This document shows positions 55,788 through 64,000 of a stretch of 64,000 nucleotides of DNA, piece by piece. Under the pieces are notes generated by a model. It saw nothing but the letters and a program-made list of their open reading frames with translations, made no database searches and was not told where the DNA came from. This stretch comes from Eleginops maclovinus (taxonomy: Eukaryota; Chordata; Actinopteri; Perciformes; Eleginopidae). The stretch is taken from NCBI RefSeq assembly GCF_036324505.1, contig NC_086352.1:6712001-6776000 (forward strand), written 5' to 3'. The first letter of the stretch is position 1, and each line of letters opens with the position of its first letter. A program made the position numbers and the translations under genes.

Positions 55788-56690
55788 GGAAATCTGCATA
55801 TGTGAAAGTAAACGTGTGTGTTGGACCGGATTTCTATACGTGCGTCAGGGTGTCGCTGAAGCTCCAGAACATGCGGAGGCCTCGGGGCTGACGTGCTTTT
55901 CCTTCTAAGGTTTCCATGTCCATAGAGACGGCACAGGGAGATAAAAAGAGGGATGCATTGCTGAGCAAAAAGGTGAGATCAGGATAAATCAAAGAGAGCT
56001 GCTAACATGTCATGCTAGTCACAGGGTGCTAACTTAAGACATGAATTCAAAGAGCAGCCAAGGTGCTAAAGTCTCGATGTAACGTCTTTGCTGTCCTGTT
56101 CAAGATGAGCAGGTGTTGGCAATGAAATATGGATCAAAAGAAGATCTACTGGAGCAGGACACCTACAGGGTCTACTGCATTGCTAGTGTCTTTGTGAGGT
56201 TTTATTTGGGGTTTTTATTGCATTTCATTTCAAGACAAATACAACAAATAACGTGACAGGAGAGGAACTACATCAGAGGCGTATATGATATATCTCCATT
56301 CAACTAAAGGAGAAGAACAAGAAAACAGAACACAACGTTTATGTATTTTATTCGGAAGAATGTACAAGAAGCAGATCAATAAACCAGTGAGTAGACAATA
56401 CTCCAGTAATACGTGAACACATTTCACACAAATGCCAATACCACAATGGCACCAATAAATAGTAAGTGAGATATTTGACTCTGAATGTGGGGGAGCAATC
56501 AGCCCATCAACGTGGCTATCCCTGCGGCAACGATGTTAGCATGTCTACAGTCAGTGAACATGGTGTCAATGTGTCAAAATGCTTAATTAACTGTTAATAT
56601 CTGCAATATTTGTCAACACAACACATCATTTTCAAGCCTGCAAAGATGTCAATGATTCAGCAAGTTACTGAGTTGTGAGGATAGCTTTTC
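55788..56690. other. Non-coding DNA
   Basis: Nothing recognised. Confidence 0.45.
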
Positions 56691-56694
56691 TGGG

Positions 56695-56792
56695 TAATAA
56701 TGCTTCTTTACACCTTCTCGACCCCTCAAAGCACTTCACATACTACGAGTCATTCATGCAGAGCAGCACCACTTGCTCTAGGGAAGCTAACA

Positions 56793-56827
<35 letters not shown>

Positions 56828-56975
56828 TTGGCCATCGGGAGCAACTCAGGTTCAGTATCTCGCCCAAGGAAACATCCACGTGTTGACTGCAGGGGTTGGG
56901 ATCGAACGAACAACCTTCTGGTGGAAAGACGACCGCACTCCCTCACAGCCACAGTTGCACAACAAGCCGGCAGTT
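56695..56975 (-). mobile_element. tRNA-derived SINE of a second family, with internal (CA)n
   Basis: The minus strand reads 'gtggctgtgagggagtgcggtcgtc', then GAAGGTTGTTCGTTCGATCC (good B box), 'ctgcagtcaacacgtgga', TTGGGCGAGATACTGAACC and a (TG)n tract (plus-strand CA at 56793-56825). Unlike the 49.3/54.4 kb SINE. Confidence 0.7.
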
Positions 56976-57878
56976 GGACAGCTGTCGACGGGTGATTCCT
57001 CTCCATGGTAACCAAACTGGTTAATGTATTCCTGTATTCACTTTCAGGGTACATTACGACTTATGGCATTGTGTAAGAACGTGTTGTTGTGTACAAAGAG
57101 CAAGGTTACATGTGCAAAGAGGCAGGGAGGCTTTTTCCGTGCCTTTGAAAGTCAGTTTAATTTTCAAAGTTGCATTTTTTAAATTGTATTTCCTTGCAGA
57201 CATATATCCAGTTCAGCCCTTTATGCAGGGGAACTGAAACTCAGTTTTATAAGGCTGATAAGACCGCTGCTACATAGGATTAGGACACCATAACGTCATG
57301 GGATAGCAAGCTGGAAACATGCCTCTTCTTCTTCTTTTGCACTTATGGTCTCATAACTATTTGTACATCCATGTGATATCCCAGATTAACTTCTAATGAA
57401 ACAAACATGTATGTTACTTGATTCTGCAGCACAGGGTCCATGTTTTAAAAGCATTTCTACAACAAAAAACCCAGGCGAGCCAAACATGAAAAGGGCTCAG
57501 ACCTCAGAGAGGCTAAAGGTGTTGGTTGGCTTCAACCAAATGCTTGTTGGTTTGTTAAGATTTGATTTGTCTGAAATCATGCATCCGAAAATATCAGTAA
57601 CTTTCGAAATAGAGAAGCAGGAAAGCCGGCCCACTTCACCCAGCTTTGGCTATTTGTGAACATTTGACCCAACTACTTCATTCTCCTTTCTTGTAAACAA
57701 CTAAATGCAACTCTATGAATTTCTCAGGGGAAAGATGGTCCTAAAGTGTGTGCTGTTATCCCCATTTGAACAATTACCGTGTCCCCCTGTGGTTGTTTAG
57801 AACCGCTTTAAAACACTTAAGTGTCTCGTTTCCAGCCCACTGACACCTTTACGCTGAAAGGACGATGCAGGGCCGTTG

Positions 57879-57881
<3 letters not shown>
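56976..57881. other. Non-coding DNA
   Basis: Nothing recognised. Confidence 0.45.

Positions 57882-57931
<50 letters not shown>
57882..57931. repeat. (CA)n microsatellite, about 25 repeats
   Basis: Uninterrupted CA dinucleotides. Confidence 0.97.
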
Positions 57932-57933
<2 letters not shown>

Positions 57934-59920
57934 GGTGACGGACAGGTACAGAGTCATCACAATAAGACAATAGGTTTTATTTATTCGTTTTTACTTCACT
58001 ATGAAGGAGTTGGCTATTGTAGCTTTTAATCAGCATCTCTTTAGAGCTGCACTGAACGCTCCGAGTATGAAAACAAGCTCCAAGATTTTAACCCATTCTG
58101 AATATAGCTGTTCATAAATAATGCAGGATGTGTAAAGCAGACGCATTACGTAGAGCTCTATTGTTCAGACACTCTGTTTAATGAATAGGCGTCGCTAAGA
58201 GCTATTACCTGAAAGCGAAGCCTTCCCCGATGTCTTTTCCCCCCCACCCCTATTGCATCAGAGTTGTCGTGTTGGGGGGGCTCCGGTTCTGACGGTGTGA
58301 TGTTCATGCTCAGTTAATTGTGTTGCAATGGCTCCCCTGGGAGATGGAAACGTGACAATGGTCTGTGAGCACTTATTCACAGACAATATTGTGTGTCTCC
58401 ATCGCCCTTTTCCTTTGAACAAGGGTTTAATTATTCATCCGCCGGTGGGAAATAAAGGGCGCTGAGCAGAGAGGAGGAGGTGTTTTCTGGTACACAATAG
58501 AAATCTTTTTCAGTAAAAGCTGAAATTAAGACGTCAGGATCACAGTGGAAACACACAGATGAGCGTCTTTTTATTCTCAACTTGTTCCTGACTCCGGGAA
58601 CATCAAAGCCAGCGACGGATATTAAAAACGCCGAGTGTAAGCATTCATGCCCATCATTTCCCCCAATCTGTAACAATAATCAGCATCCGATCAGTCACCT
58701 GTTGGCTGTTTACCAGATGATTTATTTCCCCAAAGACGAGAAACTTCTGTTTATCTAAAGCACCACAGAGTCACATCTCCAGAGGTCTCACTGTAAAACC
58801 ATCTATCTCTCTAAATATGTTATTAAAACACGTCACCCCCCCCCCCCGCCCGAGTGAGGTCAATGCTTCGGAGAGGCTTGACTCACAACTTGAATCCTCA
58901 ATCATCGCACTTTAATTTAAAATGCACTTAACTTATCAAGAACCAATTAAAATGCCTGTCGTACGGGGTGGAAGGCTAATAATTGAGGAGTGACGGAGGA
59001 GGAAAGATTTCCCCCTCTTTGTTTCCCAAAGCAGGATGTGACATAACTGTAGTTTCAAACGTAATCAGAAACAACAATTTCCTTTCATATCTTTAATTAA
59101 CTTTTTTCAGCGATTACGACGCATGTTTTTAATTTGATGATTTGTTTGTTTCCTTTCAGTCGTATCGCGTGTATTAAATGAGTTTGGATTCACTTTCCGC
59201 CTTGCTTTCTGTTTATTAAACAATTGGTGAATGCATTCAAACTTCTACTTGATGGAACAAAAAGGAAACTTTGAGTATTATGGATTCAAATGTTTAAATG
59301 AGTGGTTTGTTGTTGGGATTTTGGGGTACATTTTGGGGATTTGGTGGGTATATAAAGCCAAGTTCATATTTTCTAAAGATGTTTTTCAGGCCATCAGTGC
59401 CTTTTGTTGAAGTGACAGATGGGTTGAAATGTGGAGACCGAAGGGATGGCGGTTAAGGGCTGGATACAGACCAGGGTCCAAGCACCAGTATATGGGCCAC
59501 CAGTTCAAGTGAGCTACAGTACCCCCCTTCCACAAAGGTAAATAAAAAGCCTTAGGTTCTTCACAATTGTGCCGACAGACAGATAAACAAATGACTAAAA
59601 GGCACAATTATTAGGTCAGCCATTGCCATACCACATATTGAGTATCGTCCCTCGTGACTGCTCCTCCTCTTTGATGCTCTCTGCAGGCAGCCATTTTTTC
59701 CCCACTGACAGGAAGTGCTCGGTCGCCAACGCCGTGAATTGGCTGTAGGAAAGAAGAGGCAGCGGGATAACAGATATTGGATTGGATCACCGAGACAAAG
59801 GGAGGTGAAGAAGGATGGAGAAGTCTTGGTGGTGGTGGTGGTTGGGTGCCAGAGAAATTGCACAGCGAAGAGCAGGGGGAGGATAATAAATACAAACCTG
59901 CTGCCAGCCCGGTGGGCAAC
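57932..59920. other. Non-coding DNA
   Basis: A C12 run lies at 58836-58847. 58890-59110 is non-repetitive and AT-rich with homeobox-like words (GGCTAATAATTGAGG). No gene. Confidence 0.4.
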
Positions 59921-60340
59921 CTCCAGCCAGGTCGGAGTCGTTTCCATAGCAGTAAATGCCATTTATCTAATGTATTGGCCTATTACGACCCCTGCTTTAT
60001 GTGCTCCTGCTGAGGGATCCCCTGCAGTCGCACGGCAGGGCCACCGACGCACAATTGATTGGGGAGCCGTTCTACTTCTGCAAGCAGACCCTCACTCATG
60101 CTTCTGCCTCCTGCTCTTTCGTTTATCCAACCCCCCCTTCCTGCTCTATCAGCCTATTCTCTCCATCTATCCGTCTTCCTCTTTATCTCCCTCCCAGCGT
60201 CACTCTGTCCCTTCGCCTTCCTCGGTCTCTGAGGGCCGACTGCAGGCGCATTGTCAGGGCCTCTCGCGAAAAATCAATAATATCATTCTAATTGAAACTG
60301 ATATTAAAAGGCATAGGGCCAGCAGACCCGCTGCTCTGCA
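59921..60340. promoter_or_regulatory. Candidate conserved non-coding block
   Basis: Non-repetitive, with motif-dense pieces such as ATGCCATTTATCTAATGTAT, 'acgcacaattgattgggg' and 'aaatcaataatatcattctaattgaaactgatattaaaag'. It lies in the longest open frame of the window (59715-60485, 256 codons from a GTG), which has no domain. Low stop density with unique sequence hints at constraint, but this is only inference. Confidence 0.25.
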
Positions 60341-60800
60341 GATGTATCATAAGCCCCCTTCTTTTTCCACGCCATTTATTTTCTGTCGTTTGGTTGCTTC
60401 GATCTCCTCTTTAGAGGGCTCCTCAGGGCTTCGCTGGCCCGGCTCGTCTGCTCAGAGTTTAGATGTTAGATTTGACGCTGACTAATCTGGCAGTGTGGCC
60501 GCGGGTCTCCATCAACCCCAATCATTAGATACCAGTTTCTGTGATAAGTACCTCAGACACAGGGCTCGGGGGGGGTTACGTTCAAAATGTTTTCTTCTTT
60601 AATCACTACCTGTAGGAAAATAGTTACCAGTATTCTCTGATACCTCAACATAAAATGTAATGCCAATAAATACAAGAGAAAATAAATATATGTCTTTATC
60701 TTGTATTATGTGAGACAACAGAACAAAGGGACCGTAGAAAAGATATTTAGGATCAAGAAAAAGTTTCAAAGAAGCAGAAATCAAATCTGAGCTGAAGGAA

Positions 60801-62089
60801 AATACTCAGATCTTGTACTGAAGTAAAAGTAGAAGTACTCAGATCTTGTACTTGAGTAAAAGTAGAAGTACTCAGGTCTTGTACTTGAGTAAAGTAGAAG
60901 TACTCAGGTCTTGTACTTGAGTAAAAGTAGAAGTACTCAGATCTTGTACTTGAGTAAAAGTATAAGTACTCAGATCTTGTACTTGAGTAAAGTATAAGTA
61001 CTCAGATCTTGTACTTGAGTAAAAGTAGAAGTACTCAGATCTTGTACTTGAGTAAAGTAAAAGTACTCAGGTCTTGTACTTGAGTAAAGTAGAAGTACTC
61101 AGATCTTGTACTTGAGTAAAAGTTGAAGTACTCAGATCTTGTACTGGAGTAAAGTAGAAGTACTCAGGTCTTGTACTTGAGTAGAAGTACTCAGATCTTG
61201 TACTTGAGTAAAAGTAGAAGTACTCAGATATTGTACTTGAGTAAAGTAGAAGTACTCAGGTCTTGTACTTGAGTAAAAGTAGAAGTACTCAGATCTTGTT
61301 CTTGAGTAAAGTAGAAGTACTCAGATCTTGTTCTTGAGTAAAGTAGAAGTACTCAGGTCTTGTTCTTGAGTAAAGTAGAAGTACTCAGATATTGTACTTG
61401 AGTAAAGTAGAAGTACTCAGGTCTTGTACTTGAGTAAAGTAGAAGTACTCAGGTCTTGTACTTGAGTAAAGTAGAAGTACTCAGATCTTGTACTTGAGTA
61501 AAGTAGAAGTACTCAGATCTTGTACTTGAGTAAAGTAGAAGTACTCAGATCTTGTACTTGAGTAAAGTAGAAGTACTCAGGTCTTGTACTTGAGTAAAGT
61601 AGAAGTACTCAGATCTTGTACTTGAGTAAAGTAGAAGTACTCAGATCTTGTACTTGAGTAAAGTAGAAGTACTCAGGTCTTGTACTTGAGTAAAGTAGAA
61701 GTACTCAGATCTTGTACTTGAGTAAAGTAGAAGTACTCAGGTCTTGTACTTGAGTAAAGTAGAAGTACTCAGGTCTTGTACTTGAGTAAAGTAGAAGTAC
61801 TCAGATCTTGTACTTGAGTAAAGTAGAAGTACTCAGATCTTGTACTTGAGTAAAGTAGAAGTACTCAGGTCTTGTACTTGAGTAAAGTAGAAGTACTCAG
61901 ATCTTGTACTTGAGTAAAGTAGAAGTACTCAGGTCTTGTACTTGAGTAAAGTAGAAGTACTCAGATCTTGTACTTGAGTAAAGTAGAAGTACTCAGGTCT
62001 TGTACTTGAGTAAAGTAGAAGTACTCAGATCTTGTACTTGAGTAAAGTAGAAGTACTCAGGTCTTGTACTTGAGTAAAGTAGAAGTACC
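60801..62089 (-). repeat. 32-bp minisatellite, about 40 units (inverted copy)
   Basis: The reverse complement of the array at 22870-23763. Most units are exactly 32 bases (AAGTAGAAGTACTCAG plus GTCTTGTACTTGAGTA). Units alternate AGATC and AGGTC irregularly; early units (60801-61200) are more variable (AAAAGT, one short unit). The right half is highly homogeneous, which suggests recent expansion there. Confidence 0.95.
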
Positions 62090-62495
62090 AGAGTGTAGGA
62101 ATACTCTGTCACAGTGAAAGTATTCTAAATGTTCCTCCAGTGAAAGTAGAAAGTACTCTCCTCTAAATGTACTTAAAGTAGCGACAGTAAAAGTAGTCAT
62201 TGTCTGATTGGTCCATTTCAGAATAATATCTCTGATATGTTTTATAATGATTGATCATTAAAGTGTTCTCAGAGCTGGTAAAGGTGCAGCTAGTTTGAAT
62301 GGCTTTGTATACTGCAGGGTAGCTGCTGGATTTACTGCAGGTGAACTAAAGTCTGATTTAAGGGCTGATTATATTTACCATCATTAATCCTAATCTGCCT
62401 AGCAACTAAAGGGATTACATACATGTAGAGGAGTAAAAACACAAAGTATCACAACATTGAGCTTAAGTACCGTACTTACGTAAATGTACCACCGC
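62090..62495 (-). mobile_element. Unique arm of family D element (minus)
   Basis: The reverse complement of 22471-22869. 62090-62330 is close to identical, 62331-62495 diverged with an insertion. Ends near GTACCACCGCTGGAG. Confidence 0.85.
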
Positions 62496-63353
62496 TGGAG
62501 TCAAGCTCACACACACTATTGTATGAACACATACTGTAGGTTCACCTGCTGAATTAAAAGGAGAACAAATTAACTAAAGAAAGTGAAAACCACGAAGCAG
62601 ATTCAGGCAGTAGGCGTATAGATGCACACTTAGAGTATTAGCCAACTGAACAGAACAGCTGACAGAGGAGAGATAATCCAAAGGGACTACAGTTACTTTC
62701 TTTTGTAGCCTGATTATCCTGTAATCCGTTACCCTTTAAGGCACATTCATTAGATACCCGTTTCTGTACCTCAGATGCTGGCGTACAAAAGCACTTCTGC
62801 AACAACCATGCCTTAAACGTAATTTAAATCTTTCATAAGCTAGGCCAGGAATAAAACAAGTAATTATGAATTCTCAGAAGCCCAATTTCTTTAGAACAAT
62901 GCAAGTGGGGGATGGGGAGCCTAATGCCGGGGTACATTAAGCACTCATGTTTATTCCATTTTAAGTCAGCCAGTATCACTTTCTTAATGTAATTATTGCA
63001 AATAACCAGTCCCCCCCCACTTCCCCCTCTGGCTATACCAAACCACTAATGGTATTCAGCATCCTCCGAAAAAATGCACATCAGCATGTTCTGTCCAATC
63101 ACAAAGTCATTTGTGAAGCTAAAACACAGTTGAGTCGTATGAGGAGATGTTTGGGCCTGGAGGTGCTGGTACAGTTCAATATTAATGAGATAATCGGATC
63201 AAGTTAGCGCCTATGCAGACATTTTGCGGTCGGATAATTTACCGTCCATACGGCGAGTAGTTGTTTTATAAGAAGCTTTTGGGAAACAGTACTTTGTAAT
63301 GGCCGACGCAGCAAAAAGCACTCCTAAAGAGTCCCTGTTCTACTCATCATCAG
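62496..63353. other. Non-coding DNA
   Basis: Mostly unrecognised. 63240-63353 (GGCGAGTAGTTGTTTTATAA, 'aagcactcctaaagagtccctgttc') is probably the start of a dispersed element that contains the VNTR to its right. Confidence 0.4.
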
Positions 63354-64000
63354 GTGTATATCAGTAGTGTCTCTACTTTAAAGAGTCCTCTCCTGCTGAT
63401 GTTCAGGTGTATATCAGTATGTAGAGTCTCTACTTTAAAGAGTCCTCTCCTGCTGATGTTCAGGTGTATATCAGTATGTAGAGTCTCTACTTTAAAGAGT
63501 CCTCTCCTGCTGATGTTCAGGTGTATATCAGTATGTAGTGTCTCTACTTTAAAGAGTCCTCTCCTGCTGATGTTCAGGTGTATATCAGTATGTAGAGTCT
63601 CTATTTTAAAGAGTCCTCTCCTGCTGATGTTCAGGTGTATATCAGTATGTAGTGTCTCTACTTTAAAGAGTCCTCTCCTGCTGATGTTCAGGTGTATATC
63701 AGTATGTAGTGTCTCTACTTTAAAGAGTCCTCTCCTGCTGATGTTCAGGTGTATATCAGTATGTAGTGTCTCTACTTTAAAGAGTCCTCTCCTGCTGATG
63801 TTCAGGTGTATATCAGTATGTAGTGTCTCTACTTTAAAGAGTCCTCTCCTGCTGATGTTCAGGTGTATATCAGTATGTAGAGTCTCTACTTTAAAGAGTC
63901 CTCTCCTGCTGATGTTCAGGTGTATATCAGTATGTAGTGTCTCTACTTTAAAGAGTCCTCTCCTGCTGATGTTCAGGTGTATATCAGTATGTAGTGTCTC
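63354..64000. repeat. 57-bp VNTR, 11 full units plus a partial, running off the edge
   Basis: Units begin GTGTATATCAGTATGTAG at 63407 and then every 57 bases to 63977; the first unit (63354) is 53 bases, lacking four. Units differ mainly at TAGAGTC (units 2, 3, 5, 10) versus TAGTGTC (others), and unit 5 has CTATTTTAAAG. True length is unknown since the array continues past 64000. Confidence 0.95.

Noticed and set aside
59715..60485. 256-codon open frame on the plus strand
   Set aside because: Starts at GTG, no domain, several overlapping open frames, composition drifts from Gly/Val-run to Ser/Pro-rich. Kept only as a possible non-coding conserved block.
63354..64000. CRISPR array or satellite centromere
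   Set aside because: No spacers; 57-base units are identical throughout, and only about 650 bases are seen. Called VNTR.

Overview
This window looks like vertebrate, almost certainly teleost (percomorph-like) fish, nuclear DNA. The signs are very long CA/TG microsatellites, several dispersed fish-type repeats (tRNA-derived SINEs, L2-like LINE ends, TTAA-flanked MITE-like elements, a solo LTR), VNTR arrays, and essentially no long open reading frames. There is no bacterial-style gene organisation.

Only one protein-coding exon can be supported. It is the first coding exon of a TrkC-type neurotrophin receptor (ntrk3) on the minus strand at 15263-15504. It holds the start codon, signal peptide, LRR N-cap cysteines and a phase-2 GTAAGT splice donor. 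A strong polypyrimidine tract and AG lie 41 bases upstream of the ATG, so the start codon is probably in an internal exon with a separate 5' untranslated exon further right. On this reading, 1-15262 is intron 1 of ntrk3, and 15546-64000 is the 5' UTR intron and/or upstream intergenic DNA. I did not find exon 2 or any neighbouring gene.

Layout, left to right. 1-15.2 kb (intron 1): a degenerate ACAAAGAGA-type repeat, a MITE-like copy, a 15-unit 72-bp minisatellite (3.5-4.6 kb) inside a dispersed repeat, and two clusters of a repeat family carrying perfect CTCF-type motifs. A CA/TG tract and a G15 run sit just inside the intron near the splice donor. 15.3-15.8 kb: the ntrk3 exon and upstream acceptor. 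16-22 kb: mostly unremarkable DNA with one MITE copy and a degenerate ~180-bp tandem repeat (18.7-19.7 kb). 22.3-23.8 kb: a LINE-like tail, then a ~28-unit 32-bp minisatellite. 24-33 kb: microsatellite, a second copy of the 72-bp family (4 units, opposite orientation), an unidentified cysteine-rich ORF at 28.2-28.8 kb, and a MITE copy. 33.2-34.5 kb: a broken L2-like LINE 3' end abutting a reverse-transcriptase remnant. 36-46 kb: degenerate AT-rich repeats and a 711-bp solo LTR (42.35-43.06 kb). 46-58 kb: further repeats, three SINE copies, two more MITE pieces, and the longest dinucleotide tracts. 58-64 kb: a possible conserved non-coding block, an inverted ~40-unit copy of the 32-bp minisatellite element, and a 57-bp VNTR running off the right edge.

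The main interest is repeat architecture. Two minisatellite-bearing elements (72 bp and 32 bp) each occur twice in inverted orientation. Several repeats carry plausible transcription-factor motifs (CTCF, CRE/E-box, RFX half-sites) around the 5' end of a neuronal receptor gene.
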